A stretch of 64,000 nucleotides of DNA, taken from the NCBI RefSeq assembly GCF_900104845.1, contig NZ_FNSR01000002.1:930001-994000 (forward strand), given 5' to 3'. The DNA is from Paraburkholderia caballeronis. Its GTDB lineage: Bacteria; Pseudomonadota; Gammaproteobacteria; Burkholderiales; Burkholderiaceae. The position numbers were made by a program, and so were the translations under genes. Positions 1-11,910 of this stretch are shown here, piece by piece (position 1 is the stretch's first letter; the number at the start of each line of letters is the position of its first letter). Under the pieces are notes generated by a model. The model was given only the letters and a program-made list of their open reading frames with translations. It searched no databases and was not told where the DNA came from.

Positions 1-1387
1 CGCGCAGCCGCACGGTGCCGTCGGTCAGCGTGAAGCGGCGGATCGATACGTCGGGCATTGCCGACCCGGCGGCCGTGGACGTGCTGCCCGATGCGGGCGG
101 CGGCGCGGCGGCGGCGGTCGTAGCGGACGCGGGCGGCTGCGTAGCGGCGGCAGCGGTGGCCGTGGCGGTGCTGCCCGCCGCCGGCGATTGCACGGCCGGC
201 GCAGCGGCGCGGCCCGATGCGGACGGCGGCACAGCGGCCGTCGCCCCCGACGCAGGCAACGCGGCGGCCTGCTGCGCGCCGCCCGCCGCTGGCGCGGAAG
301 CGGGCGCGCCCGCCGGCTGCGCGAACATCTGCTGCACGCTCAGCACGCCGGCCTTGTCGCGCGCGAGATGCACGTCCGGCCCGTCGAGCCGGATCTCGTC
401 GAACCGGTACGCGCCGCCGAACGGTTCGAGCGACGACGCGGCGACGTGCAGCCCGCGCGCCGCGAAGAACGGCGAACCGGTGCGCGCGTCGGCGGTATCG
501 ACGCCGTTCAGGTCGGCAGTACCGGACACGCGCAGCGACGGCTTCTCGCCGGACATCACGAACGCGAGCTTCAGGTCGGTGGACAGCTTGCCCGCGTGCA
601 CCGCGACCGGCAGTTTCGTCGGCGCATAGGTGAGGAGGCGCGGCACGTCGAGCGCGTCGATCCGCAGCGTGACCTCCGATTCGCGCGACGCGGCGAACGG
701 CTTCGTGCGCCCGTCGATCGCGAGCGTCGTGTTGCCGTCGATCCGCGCGCGCAGCAGCGGCTCGACGAAGATGTCGGTCTTCGACGGCAGCGTCGCGATG
801 AACGGAATGCCGACCGACCAGCGGTCGATCACGTGCTTCTCGTTCAGCAGGCGGTCGTCGAAGTCGATGCGGCCGTTCTCGATGCGGATGTTCGACACCG
901 AAAACGGCGTGGACTTGCTGCCGGGCTGCGACGGCGTCGACGCGAATTTCTCGATCAGGTCGGTGAAGTTGAAACGCTGCGCGTCGAGCCGCACGATCGC
1001 GAGGCGCGGCGAATCGAGCCGCACCTCGTTGACGATCGGCGCCGCGCGAAAGAGCGACGCCCACGACGCGCGCACGACGAGGCGCTCGACGTCGAAGAAA
1101 TTGCCGTTGCCGCCGCGCTCGCCGATATGCACGCGGTCGGCTTCGAGATTCAGCGTGTACGGGTTGAGCGCGATGCGGCCGATCGTGACCGGGCGGTCGA
1201 GCTGTTTGCCGAGCTGCTGCGCGGCGATGCTGCGGATCAGCGGCGGCGCGGCGAAGAAGCCGAGCAGCCCGAATACGACGACGAAGATAGCGACGCCGAT
1301 GACGATGCGGCGGGTGCGGGGCGCGCGCGCGACGGCGCGCACGGATTGCAGCGAAGAAGTCAGCGTTGCCTTGTTGATGCTTGCCAT
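1..1387 (-). CDS. DUF748 / AsmA-like envelope protein, 3' end outside window
   Basis: The reading frame starts at an ATG ending at 1387 and runs off the left edge, so about 462 N-terminal residues are visible. One membrane anchor lies near residues 27-47 (IVIGVAIFVVVFGLLGFFAA), followed by a long periplasmic region of alternating short beta-like stretches with motifs such as GRIALNPYTLNLEADRVHIG and NIRIENGRIDFDD. That pattern is typical of DUF748/AsmA-like bridge-type proteins of the Gram-negative envelope. An Ala/Pro/Gly-rich low-complexity stretch follows near the left edge. Family members are usually around 1,000 residues or more and are implicated in envelope lipid homeostasis; a specific role is not shown here. 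The plus-strand frames over it are Arg-rich shadows. Confidence 0.85.
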   Translation of the reverse strand, partial: MASINKATLTSSLQSVRAVARAPRTRRIVIGVAIFVVVFGLLGFFAAPPLIRSIAAQQLGKQLDRPVTIGRIALNPYTLNLEADRVHIGERGGNGNFFDVERLVVRASWASLFRAAPIVNEVRLDSPRLAIVRLDAQRFNFTDLIEKFASTPSQPGSKSTPFSVSNIRIENGRIDFDDRLLNEKHVIDRWSVGIPFIATLPSKTDIFVEPLLRARIDGNTTLAIDGRTKPFAASRESEVTLRIDALDVPRLLTYAPTKLPVAVHAGKLSTDLKLAFVMSGEKPSLRVSGTADLNGVDTADARTGSPFFAARGLHVAASSLEPFGGAYRFDEIRLDGPDVHLARDKAGVLSVQQMFAQPAGAPASAPAAGGAQQAAALPASGATAAVPPSASGRAAAPAVQSPAAGSTATATAAAATQPPASATTAAAAPPPASGSTSTAAGSAMPDVSIRRFTLTDGTVRLR

Positions 1388-1781
1388 GCTCACTTGCCGG
1401 TGACGCGGCCAAACGCACGCCGCGAGGGATGGGACAGGGACTGGCTGGGGAGAGCCCGACAGCCGGAAGTATAGGCGGGATGCCGTGACGAACGCCTGAA
1501 AAGCCGTCGTCCGCATGACATCGCGACGGCGGATTCGGGCGACGAAAAGGGCCTGGAAGACGCGATGCGGCGGGTGACGGATGACAGGCTTCGCACCCGC
1601 GCTACATCGCGGTCTGACAGCGATGCGGGGGTGGCGGGCAACCGTCGCCGCGCGCCGCGCCGGACCGGTTACGTCGAGCTTACATAGCCGCTACGACGCC
1701 CGGTTTCGCGGCCGCCCGCGCGGGAGCGGCAACGCTCGCTCCGCGATTACCGCCCGATCGCCCCCCGATCGCCGCCGCGCA
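1388..1781. other. Intergenic region between two minus-strand genes
   Basis: No convincing gene. An 83-residue minus-strand frame (1390-1641) is Arg/Ser-rich with no recognisable motif and looks like chance coding in GC-rich DNA. The region should hold the promoter of the DUF748 gene and the end of the DUF1254 transcript, but no clear -35/-10 pair or terminator was identified. Confidence 0.5.
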
Positions 1782-3209
1782 TCACTGCCGCTCGACGGCC
1801 GGCGGCTGCCAGCTGCCGTCGGTCGCCTCGCGCTTCGGCGCGTACATCCGCAGCACGAGCTGGAAGTCGCCGTGCGGCGTCGGCACCCAGTTGCCCGCCT
1901 TCTGCCGCTCCGCCGACACATGCACGTCGAGCGAGCCGTCACGATTGCGGCGCGCGCCGTTGCGGTCGCCGAACGCGATGCGCACCGGCATGTCTTCGTC
2001 GAGCGCGCCGCTCGTCGTGTACGCGGTGATCGACCAGAAACCGCGCACCGGCGGCAGCTGCTTCGGCGTGAAGTGGATCACGTAGCGGTTCGCGCCGTTC
2101 AGCGGATGGCCGTCGCTGTCGACGCTCACGCGCGCGCGCACCTCGTCGTCGCGCGTGCCGAGGCCCGGCTGCGCATACGCGGTGTACGCGCGCAGCGCGT
2201 AGTCGGGACCGTAGTTGCCCGCGTTGTCGCCGACCCACAGCCAGCCGTTGCCCGCGAGCAGGTTCGACGGCGGCGTCGCGACCCGCTCGCGGCCGTCCGC
2301 GAGACCCGCCGCGAGCGCGTCGCTCGCGCCGGACGGCAGCGCGACCGGATCGCCCGGATGCACGCCGAGGTCGCCGAGGATCTTCAGCGCGTGCGGGTCG
2401 TCGGGCACCGGCGGGTTGTCCTCCAGCGCCTGCGCGAGACGGTCGAAGAAGCCGCCCGCGTCGAGCGCCGCGACCTTCTCGCGCGGCGAGCCGGGCGCGA
2501 CCGGATCGCCGCTCGCGGTCGCGCCGGACGCCGCCGGGTCGCCGCGTCCGCCGCCGCGCGCGCCGCTGGCCGCGTACTGTGACAGCGGCGCGACACGGAT
2601 GCCCCGTTGCAGCTTGCGGATCGCCGCGAGGTCGCCGCCGTGCGTCTGGATCCGCACCAGCAGCCACACGTAGCGGCTCGGCACCTCGACGCGCTGCGCG
2701 CGCGCCGGCAGGTCGCCCTTCCAGCCGGCCGGCACGAACGCAATCGTTTGCGCCTTGATGCCATTCGCTCGCGCGCCGGGCTGCGCGCCGCTCGACCAAA
2801 CCACGTTGGTCCACATGTCGAGCGCGCGCACGTCCATGTAGCGGCCGCGCGAGTCGGGCAGCGCGACGAGCACCGGCTCGCTGCCGAGATCGAGCCAGCC
2901 GCTCGAACTGAGCGTGTCGAGATTCGGCGCGGGCGGACTCGCCGAGCCGACCGGCGGCAGCGCCTGCGCGTGGCGCAGCGTGTTGACCTCGGCCTGTCCC
3001 GGCCCGGAGCCGGTCGCGGCTTCGCGCGCGACGTCCATCAGCACCAGCGGATAGCCGAACACGTAGGAATCGGATACTTCGTCCTTCACCCAGCCCGTGC
3101 TTTTCGGTACGACGCCCGGCGCGGATGCGCACCCGGCGATGAACGCGACGCCTGCGAGCGCAACGCAGGCGAGGTAGAACGGGCGAAACGCTCGACGAGT
3201 TTTTATCAT
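1782..3209 (-). CDS. DUF1254/DUF1214 domain lipoprotein
   Basis: 475 residues from the ATG ending at 3209. This start was chosen because it begins a clean lipoprotein signal: MIKTRR, a hydrophobic stretch, then the lipobox IAGC with the lipid-bearing Cys at 27. A start 32 codons upstream would bury the signal. The N-terminal half matches the DUF1254 pattern (DSYVFGYPLVLMDVARE near residues 45-60). The C-terminal 100 residues match DUF1214 (RYVIHFTPKQLPPVRGFWSITAY, then a late LVLRMYAPK). The product is expected to be membrane-anchored facing the periplasm. The family is widespread, often with no assigned reaction. A low-complexity Gly/Ala/Ser insert sits near residues 215-250. It is divergent from the PaiB-like gene, 243 bp away. 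Confidence 0.85.
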   Translation of the reverse strand: MIKTRRAFRPFYLACVALAGVAFIAGCASAPGVVPKSTGWVKDEVSDSYVFGYPLVLMDVAREAATGSGPGQAEVNTLRHAQALPPVGSASPPAPNLDTLSSSGWLDLGSEPVLVALPDSRGRYMDVRALDMWTNVVWSSGAQPGARANGIKAQTIAFVPAGWKGDLPARAQRVEVPSRYVWLLVRIQTHGGDLAAIRKLQRGIRVAPLSQYAASGARGGGRGDPAASGATASGDPVAPGSPREKVAALDAGGFFDRLAQALEDNPPVPDDPHALKILGDLGVHPGDPVALPSGASDALAAGLADGRERVATPPSNLLAGNGWLWVGDNAGNYGPDYALRAYTAYAQPGLGTRDDEVRARVSVDSDGHPLNGANRYVIHFTPKQLPPVRGFWSITAYTTSGALDEDMPVRIAFGDRNGARRNRDGSLDVHVSAERQKAGNWVPTPHGDFQLVLRMYAPKREATDGSWQPPAVERQ

Positions 3210-3452
3210 TCGTTGATTATGCGAAGCTGGCAATTCATGGAATGACGTCGACCGGCGCCGACACGACGCACAGCCCCCCGGGCTTTCGGTATGCGCGCGC
3301 TGCATGACTCCGATGCCGCCGGGATGTATCGTATCGTCCGCATCGGGGCGTGAAAAGCCCGTGGACGCTGCAATTGTGCGTTATGCCCTATGACTGTTGT
3401 GGGTAACGGACGCCTGCCGCCCGCCTTCCTTCCCTTCCGGAACTCGCCGCTC

Positions 3453-4094
3453 ATGTATCTGCCCGCCCATTTCGAAGCAAACCGCCGCGAAGCGCTCGAC
3501 GCGCTGATCGCCGCGCAGCCGTTCGGCGCACTCGTCACGCATGGCCCGCACGGGCTCGACGCGAACCATCTGCCGTTCGAATACGAACCGGCGCGCGGGC
3601 CGTTCGGCACGCTGCGCGCGCACGTCGCGCGCGCGAATCCGCTCTGGCAGGAGGCCGCCGCCGCGCCGGACGCGCTCGTGATCTTCCAGGGGCCGGCCGC
3701 GTACATCTCGCCGACATGGTATCCGAGCAAGCACGAAACGCACCGGCAGGTGCCGACCTACAACTACATGGTCGTGCATGCACACGGCCGGATCGTCGTG
3801 CACGACGACGAGGCGTTCCTGCGCGGACTCGTTGCGCGCCTCACGCGGCGGATGGAGGCCGGCGAGCCGACGCCGTGGAAGATGGGCGACGCGCCGCCCG
3901 ACTACATCGCGCAGATGCTCGGCGCGATCGTCGGCATCGAGATCGAGGTGACGAAGCTCACCGGCAAGTGGAAGCTCAGTCAGAACAAGGCGCTGCCCGA
4001 CATCCGCGGCGCGGCCGACACGCTGCTGGCGCGCGACTCGGACGCGCAGCACGCGGTCGGGCAGGCGATGCTCGATGCGTCGCCGGACGCGTAG
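3453..4094 (+). CDS. paiB: FMN-binding negative transcriptional regulator, PaiB family
   Basis: 213 residues starting MYLPAHFEANRREALDALI, the standard PaiB opening. An upstream in-frame start at 3390 would add 21 residues that do not fit the family. Characteristic segments are LVTHGPHGLDANHLPFEYE (near 30-50), HVARANPLWQEA, and FQGPAAYISPTWYPSKHETHRQVPTYNY, ending with MLGAIVGIEIEVTKLTGKWKLSQNK. The fold is a split-barrel flavin-binding type. Bacillus PaiB, with PaiA, represses sporulation and protease genes; in proteobacteria the role is unclear. No paiA acetyltransferase is adjacent. The transcript is monocistronic by position, facing copA's leader 256 bp downstream. Confidence 0.88.
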   Translation: MYLPAHFEANRREALDALIAAQPFGALVTHGPHGLDANHLPFEYEPARGPFGTLRAHVARANPLWQEAAAAPDALVIFQGPAAYISPTWYPSKHETHRQVPTYNYMVVHAHGRIVVHDDEAFLRGLVARLTRRMEAGEPTPWKMGDAPPDYIAQMLGAIVGIEIEVTKLTGKWKLSQNKALPDIRGAADTLLARDSDAQHAVGQAMLDASPDA

Positions 4095-4279
4095 CGGCGC
4101 GGGTTCGGAAACGGCGGCGGCCGGTCAGGTCCGTTGCCGCACGCGTACTGCGCAAGCCGTCCGATCGTGCCGTTCATGAAACACGCATAAAGCGCATATA
4201 ACCGCCCGCCGTCCTCCGCTCGCCGGATGCGGCGGTTGCCCTCCCTCTCGCCGCGCCGCGCACGCGCGCATCGTCGCCC

Positions 4280-4310
4280 TTGACCTTCCCACGTTGGGAA
4301 CGTAGATACT
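4280..4310 (+). promoter_or_regulatory. CueR/MerR-type copper-responsive promoter of copA
   Basis: A -35 hexamer TTGACC (4280-4285) and a -10 hexamer GATACT (4305-4310) are separated by 19 bp, the over-long spacer diagnostic of MerR-family activation. Centred in the spacer is the dyad TTCCC-ACGTT-GGGAA (4286-4300), close to the known CueR operator form (ACCTTCC...GGAAGGT). The deduced start site leaves a leader of roughly 33 nt before the copA ATG. Binding by a CueR homologue is inferred; no merR-family gene lies in the window. Confidence 0.85.
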
Positions 4311-4349
4311 GCCGACCATTGCTTCTTTTGCGCTTCCCGCATCCCGACC

Positions 4350-6806
<2,457 letters not shown>

Positions 6807-6842
6807 CACCCGCGCATCGAACCTCGCATCGAACTGCACATC

Positions 6843-6869
6843 GCCCGCTGGACCGCCCGGCCAGCGGGC
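6843..6869 (+). terminator. Possible stem-loop terminator after copA
   Basis: Perfect 9-bp inverted repeat GCCCGCTGG / CCAGCGGGC with a 9-nt loop, 36 bp after the copA stop. No T-run follows, so it is a weak intrinsic-terminator candidate only. Confidence 0.35.
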
Positions 6870-7033
6870 CTCCCGCGCCGCCCCACCCCGCTTCTCCGCG
6901 CATCTTCGCCAAAAACACCCCTCCGTTGCCTTCGCAATCGTTTGCAGAAAGCCCCAAGGATCGGTCCCGGCTGCCGTAATTAATCGAAACGGCGTCACGC
7001 CGTGCCGTCCCCACATCAACCCGGAACCGTTTT

Positions 7034-9022
7034 ATGAGCTTTTCCTTCCTGCGCCGGTTGAGCGTCGGTGTACGTCTCGCTTTGCTGTCGTGCGCGCTCG
7101 TCGTCGCGATCTTCGCCGCGTTCACGTGGGCGCTCACGCAGGCGGCCGGCGAGCAGATCAGCGATCAGGTGCGCACGCGCATCGCCGAAAAGGATCGCTC
7201 GATCGCCGCGATGATCGCGTTGTTCGACCATGCGCTCGCAGCCGAGGTCGATCGCGCGATGACGATGTTCGCGAGCTTCCTGCCGCCCGACTTCGCGCTC
7301 GACGACACGCAGAAGATCGACATCGCCGGCACCGCGACGCCGACCTTCAAGGCCGGCGACAAGGTGCTGAACCTCGATTTCTCGATCCCCGACCAGTTCC
7401 TGCAACGCAGCGGCGCGATCTCGACCGTGTTCGCGCGCACCGGCGACGACTTCGTGCGCGTGACCACGTCGCTGAAGAAGCAGGACGGCTCGCGCGCGAT
7501 CGGCACGCTGCTCGACCGCAAGGGTCCCGCATACGGACCCGTGATGGCGGGCAAGAGCTTCACCGGCCTCGCGACGCTGTTCGGCAAGCAGTACATCACG
7601 CAGTACCGGCCGGTGGCGGACGCAAGCGGCCGCGTGATCGGCGCGCTGTTCGTCGGCGTCGACGTGACCGACCAGATCGCCGCGGTGAAGGCCGGCATCG
7701 GCAAGCTGAAGATCGGCGACACCGGGTATTACTTCGTGCTCGACGCATCGAACGGCCCGACTCGCGGCCAGTTCATCGTGCATCCGGCCGCCGCCGGCAA
7801 GCACTTCGACGACGCGAACGGCCCCTACACGCAGATGCTCGCCGCGCACGACGGCGAGATCGAATACGCCGCCGCAGACGCGACGCTCGGCGAAACGTCG
7901 CCGCGCGCGAAGCTCGTGTCGTTCGTGTCGGTGCCGGAGTGGCAATGGCTCGTCGGCGGCGTCGCGCCGCGCGACGAGATCATGGCCGGCGTCACGGCTA
8001 CCCGCAACCGCTTCGCGGTCGTCGGGCTGCTGCTCGTGCTCGTGTTCGCGGCGCTGTCGGTGTTCGCGGCGCGGCGGCTCGTCAGCCGGCCGCTCGACGC
8101 CGCCGCGCACGCGGCCGGCCGGCTCGCGGCCGGCGACCTGAGCGTGCGGATCGGCGGCCCGCGCGGCGCCGCAGCGGCGCACGGCGACGGCGCGGACGAG
8201 ATCGGCCGCCTGACGCATGCGATCGACGGCATCGGCGAAGGGCTCGCGAGCATCGTCGCGCAGGTGCGCGGCGCGTCCGCGCAGATGACCGAAGGCACCG
8301 CGCGGATCGCGGCGGGCAGCGGCGAAATCGCGTCGCGGATCGCGACCCAGGCGAGCAGCCTCGAACAGACCGCCGCGAGCATGGAGCAGATCACGTCGAC
8401 GGTCCAGCAGAACGCGGACCATGCGATCCGCGCGAACACCGTCGTCACCGGCGCGGCCGACGCGGCGCTCGACGGCGGCCGCGCGGTCGAGCGCGTGGTC
8501 GAGACGATGACGGACATCAGCCGCTCGTCGCAGAAGATCGCGGACATCACCGGCGTGATCGAGGGGATCGCGTTCCAGACCAACATCCTCGCGCTGAACG
8601 CGGCGGTCGAAGCGGCGCGCGCCGGCGAGCACGGCAAGGGTTTCGCGGTGGTCGCGTCCGAGGTGCGCGCGCTCGCGCAGCGCAGCGCGGCGGCGGTGAA
8701 GGAGATCGAGGCGCTGATCACGGAGTCGTCGGCCACCGTCGATACCGGCTACCGGATCGCCGGCGAGGCGAGCACGACGATGCGCGACATCGTCGCGCGC
8801 GTCGAGGAAGTGCGCACGATCATCGGCGAGATCACGAACGCGTCGCGCGAACAGTCGGGCGGCATCGAACAGGTGAATCTCGCGGTCACGCAGATCGGCG
8901 ACGCGACGCAGCAGAACGCGAAGCTCGTCGGCGAGGCCGAGCGCGCGGCCGGCGCGCTGCACGAGCAGGCGGCGCGGCTCACGCAGCTCGTCAGCATGTT
9001 CAAGGTGGAGACGGGCGATTGA
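7034..9022 (+). CDS. Methyl-accepting chemotaxis protein with Cache-type sensor
   Basis: 662 residues. TM1 is near 12-32 and TM2 near 326-346, enclosing a periplasmic domain of about 290 residues. That domain ends with a PAS-like Cache segment ([20 protein letters not shown] ... [20 protein letters not shown]), resembling the Cache_3-Cache_2 sensor type. A HAMP linker follows TM2. The conserved hairpin tip of the signalling domain is near 508-550 ([21 protein letters not shown]). The protein should form a membrane receptor array with CheA/CheW. No C-terminal CheR-tethering pentapeptide is visible. The ligand is unknown. Neither a che operon nor a neighbour suggests the substrate. Confidence 0.93.
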   Translation: MSFSFLRRLSVGVRLALLSCALVVAIFAAFTWALTQAAGEQISDQVRTRIAEKDRSIAAMIALFDHALAAEVDRAMTMFASFLPPDFALDDTQKIDIAGTATPTFKAGDKVLNLDFSIPDQFLQRSGAISTVFARTGDDFVRVTTSLKKQDGSRAIGTLLDRKGPAYGPVMAGKSFTGLATLFGKQYITQYRPVADASGRVIGALFVGVDVTDQIAAVKAGIGKLKIGDTGYYFVLDASNGPTRGQFIVHPAAAGKHFDDANGPYTQMLAAHDGEIEYAAADATLGETSPRAKLVSFVSVPEWQWLVGGVAPRDEIMAGVTATRNRFAVVGLLLVLVFAALSVFAARRLVSRPLDAAAHAAGRLAAGDLSVRIGGPRGAAAAHGDGADEIGRLTHAIDGIGEGLASIVAQVRGASAQMTEGTARIAAGSGEIASRIATQASSLEQTAASMEQITSTVQQNADHAIRANTVVTGAADAALDGGRAVERVVETMTDISRSSQKIADITGVIEGIAFQTNILALNAAVEAARAGEHGKGFAVVASEVRALAQRSAAAVKEIEALITESSATVDTGYRIAGEASTTMRDIVARVEEVRTIIGEITNASREQSGGIEQVNLAVTQIGDATQQNAKLVGEAERAAGALHEQAARLTQLVSMFKVETGD

Positions 9023-10235
9023 GAAGCCAGCTTGCTCGTGTGACCCGTGGGCGGGTCTTTGCGGGACGCCTTGCGGATTGCCCGGTTGATTTCTTCGAGG
9101 CCGAGGCCCTCGCCGGGTACCGGGCGCAAGCCGGCCGCATCGGCTGCTCCCGTGACCAGTAGATCAAAATGCGTTGTGGTCCACGAAAACTGTGGACAAG
9201 CCCGTATCCCTGGCGGCTTGCCTTCGATGCGCGCCGGCGTCTTTCTGCTTTTCGCATCAATGGCATGCGTGGATTACCCAGATGTTACCCACAGATCTAT
9301 CCCCGAAAGCTGTGGATAATTTCTCGCGCGGCGCATCTCCACGCATCGGTCCGGTCGCTCAGTGAGAGCGCAAGATATCGGCTGCAATGGCTCCGTTCGC
9401 CTATGCCGCTGCGATGCTTACCTGGACGGGCAAACGCAAATTCTCGCGGACACGGCTCGACATGAATGCGCTCCACGCGGTCGATACTGACCGGCTGGCG
9501 CTGCCGGACTAGCAAGGCCGGTCGCCCGTGCGTCAGACGACAAGATTGCCGGACTGCCTGATTGTTTCCTGTTGAGCCGCAACGCCTTCGATTTCCGTAC
9601 TCCATCGAGACGCAGATATGAAGCGCATCGAATCGAAGATGCGCGACCCTATCGAATTGCACGGCGAGTTGTACTCGCCAACTCATGAGCCTGCTCGCCC
9701 AAATTTTTCTAAAAATCGGTGACGCCAGAAACGTGCGATGGCGGCCGCGCCGATTGTCTGCATGACCTATGCGGACAATCGAATAATGCGTCACGCATCA
9801 CTCATTTGTCAGAATCGGTTAATTCACGAGCTTCATTGCGTTCGTCCGCTTGACTAAACAAGGTCAAATCTCCGACGCTGCAAATATCGTTTCAGCTTTG
9901 ATCGCAGTGAGAGCATCCGCTATATCTGCTCCTATCCTCAGTCCGCTTGATGCTGCGATTGGGCACAAACGGTTCCCAATCAGATGACGGCCTGTTCTGG
10001 CCGATCTACTTTCAGCAGGTCGATACAAGTGCATTCATCGGGCACAACGGCAGGCATCGATACGACATATGGTTTTTTTGATTTCAATATGCGAATCACA
10101 AAAAAAGTTTTATGAATTCAATAATCGCGCCAGTGGCCGGGCAGCAGCGATCCCGTTTCGTCGGTGTTTTTCATGTCGAAGCTGGATGCCTGCGCTCTTC
10201 AATCGTTAACAGCGCAACTACTTCAATGATGAGCC
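9023..10235. other. 1.2-kb gene-poor, AT-richer region leading into the effector island
   Basis: No supported gene. GC drops noticeably compared with both flanks, especially from about 9,690 to 10,140. Frames present (for example a minus frame 9297-9794) are rich in Arg/His/Cys with no motif. The left end holds DnaA-box-like 9-mers (see 9285-9319 and a further TGTGGACAA at 9191-9199). The right end should hold the promoter of the candidate effector gene. Confidence 0.5.
9285..9319. repeat. 35-bp paired DnaA-box-like inverted element, copy A
   Basis: TTACCCACA (9285-9293) and TGTGGATAA (9311-9319) are inverted 9-mers with a 17-bp spacer. The right half is a perfect DnaA box on the minus strand (TTATCCACA); the left differs from the TTWTNCACA consensus at one position. 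The same 9-17-9 layout recurs three times at 22,488-22,777. Confidence 0.7.
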
Positions 10236-11342
10236 ATGCAAGAATACCGTTTTGGATTTAGTTACGCCGCACCACCGCAGGGCAGCGGCGACCCGAAATA
10301 TAGACATCACTTCAGGCGAAGCGTTAGAAACTCGATTTACCTGAATCTCAAAGCAACGCAAGACGTCAATATTGCCAGGCATTACTGCTTCGCGACTCGC
10401 AGGGGCGAAAGCGACATAGGACGCGAGGAATACGATGCCCTTGTAACCGCGATGCACGTCGCCCGCATCGCCTTTCTTGATGGCTGCAGGCTGTTGTCGG
10501 AAGCCGATCATGACCTGCGCGCCGCGCTTGGGCGTAGCAGCAACTACCGGCACGGCATGCACCAGATGCATACGCAGGAGGTTGCCAGGGCGCTCTATGA
10601 GGAAGTGAAAGACGGTCGCATTGCATTCGTCCCGGACCGCGACGAACTGCACGCGTGCGTGCACGAGATCCTGGCGGACCGGAACAAGAAGCGATCGTCG
10701 CGCGGTGCGGCCAGCCGTGCCCGACTCCGTTCGCCCACTGAAGTGCTTTACGGCAAGACACCGGGCATTGCGCCGGCTCCGGTCAGTCAGTTCATGGAGG
10801 AGGAAGCCGGACCCGATGTGAACGCACTTGTTTCCAGGTCTCCGAGCTTGCAGGACGAACTGAAAAAACTTGGCGACGACGGCTGGGAAATTCGCTACGG
10901 TAAATTGGGCGGTGGATCGTATGCGATTCGTGATATCAAGAACGTCATTGTTCTCGATGAAAACCTCAAAAATAATTCTGCGGCGTATGCGCAGGTTCTG
11001 TCGCATGAAGTCGGACATGCGACCTACCTCTATCAGCAAGACCTGTCATCGCGCGCGGCGTACGTGCAGAGTACGTTACGCGACGAAGCTGCGGCGACGA
11101 TGAACAATATCCGGGTCCAGCGCGAAATCCTTTCGAATAGCGGAATCGATATTGGTGTCGCGGGCGGAAATTATTCGGCGTACAACCGGGCCTATGACGT
11201 GTACCTGAAAGACGGCGACGCCGCCGCCTGTCGCGAGGCGATCAGCAGGGTATTCGGAAACGAAATCACGTCCACGACCGGACAGACCTACAGCGACTAT
11301 TACGGAGCGGCCTATGATCTGGCGAACCCACCCGGCAGGTAA
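10236..11342 (+). CDS. HExxH metallopeptidase-like protein, candidate secreted antibacterial effector
   Basis: 368 residues, no signal peptide or membrane segment. The C-terminal third carries a zinc-peptidase signature: SHEVGHATY with HExxH at 257-261, and a plausible third ligand Glu284 in RDEAAAT, a gluzincin-like spacing. This is followed by NNIRVQREI and a conserved-looking tail with TYSDYYGAAYDLA. The N-terminal half (to about 150) is all-helical and unrecognised. Its stop overlaps the start of a lipoprotein gene, the arrangement of an effector with its immunity protein. Codon use and GC are lower than in neighbours, suggesting transfer. From memory, similar HExxH domains occur as C-terminal toxin domains in Burkholderia secretion effectors. 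No vgrG, hcp, PAAR or Rhs gene is adjacent, so the delivery route is inferred. It could also be an orphan peptidase. Confidence 0.6.
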   Translation: MQEYRFGFSYAAPPQGSGDPKYRHHFRRSVRNSIYLNLKATQDVNIARHYCFATRRGESDIGREEYDALVTAMHVARIAFLDGCRLLSEADHDLRAALGRSSNYRHGMHQMHTQEVARALYEEVKDGRIAFVPDRDELHACVHEILADRNKKRSSRGAASRARLRSPTEVLYGKTPGIAPAPVSQFMEEEAGPDVNALVSRSPSLQDELKKLGDDGWEIRYGKLGGGSYAIRDIKNVIVLDENLKNNSAAYAQVLSHEVGHATYLYQQDLSSRAAYVQSTLRDEAAATMNNIRVQREILSNSGIDIGVAGGNYSAYNRAYDVYLKDGDAAACREAISRVFGNEITSTTGQTYSDYYGAAYDLANPPGR

Positions 11343-11910
11343 CCTGCACAGGTCACTTACGATGCTCGGTGTATTGATCGGCCTTGCCGGTTGCAGCCTG
11401 GCGCATGGACAACGTAACGAGGGCACACAGATGACGACGCAACCGACGATGACAATCTGGCAGGCTATCGACGCGCTGGCGCGGCAGATTCCATTCACAA
11501 AAGCGAAGGTGGAAACCGTGCTTTCGACTCGCCTCGTCGTGAAAGATACCAGCGGAAACCCGATCCAGAACACAGCATTCCAGTTCTATACCGGTGGTCC
11601 CGTCAAACTGTCGGACGGTGCAGTCATCAGTAACGTCGATTTGCGTATCAGGCACAAAGAAGGACACCCCGGTTTTCTGGTACTCGATCTGGATGGCGAA
11701 TGCATCGGTCTGGATGCAGTGCGGTCGCATTACAGCATGCTTAATATAACTAACGTGCCGCATGGACACTCGCCGGACGAAATGATGGGCTATACCACGC
11801 TCGAAGAGTGGGGAAAGCTGTCGTTTGGCTTTACGGAGCGTCACCCTGACTGCCTTGCCGCTGTTTCCTTTAATCCGAAGATGCTGGAAGCAGACGAGAC
11901 AGGCAAGTGA
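11314..11910 (+). CDS. Putative lipoprotein, candidate immunity protein to the upstream HExxH protein
   Basis: 198 residues. The ATG at 11314 overlaps the upstream gene by 29 bp. It is preferred because it supplies the basic n-region (R4, H6, H12, R13) before the hydrophobic core and lipobox LAGC with Cys27. The internal ATG at 11362 would leave only ten residues before that Cys. The mature part (IPFTKAKVETVLSTRLVV ... FQFYTGGPVKLSDGAVISNVDLRIR) is not a family I recognise. Overlap implies translational coupling. A periplasm-facing lipoprotein paired with a secreted-type peptidase is the pattern expected for protection against a toxin acting in the periplasm; this is inference from context. 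Confidence 0.6.
   Translation: MIWRTHPAGNLHRSLTMLGVLIGLAGCSLAHGQRNEGTQMTTQPTMTIWQAIDALARQIPFTKAKVETVLSTRLVVKDTSGNPIQNTAFQFYTGGPVKLSDGAVISNVDLRIRHKEGHPGFLVLDLDGECIGLDAVRSHYSMLNITNVPHGHSPDEMMGYTTLEEWGKLSFGFTERHPDCLAAVSFNPKMLEADETGK

Noticed and set aside
188..1474. 428-residue plus-strand open frame
   Set aside because: Arg/Ala-rich antisense shadow of the DUF748 gene; the minus frame has a coherent TM and domain pattern.
1390..1641. 83-residue minus-strand open frame beside the DUF748 gene
   Set aside because: Low-information Ser/Arg sequence, no ribosome site, no motif.
7090..9162. 690-residue plus frame overlapping the chemoreceptor
   Set aside because: Out-of-frame shadow, Arg-rich throughout.
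9297..9794. 165-residue minus frame in the 9-10 kb gap, possible gene remnant
   Set aside because: No recognisable motif, high Arg/Cys/His, no ribosome site; treated as non-coding.
10218..11039. 273-residue minus frame opposite the HExxH gene
   Set aside because: The plus frame carries the zinc motif and the overlap with the lipoprotein gene; the minus frame has no coherent pattern.
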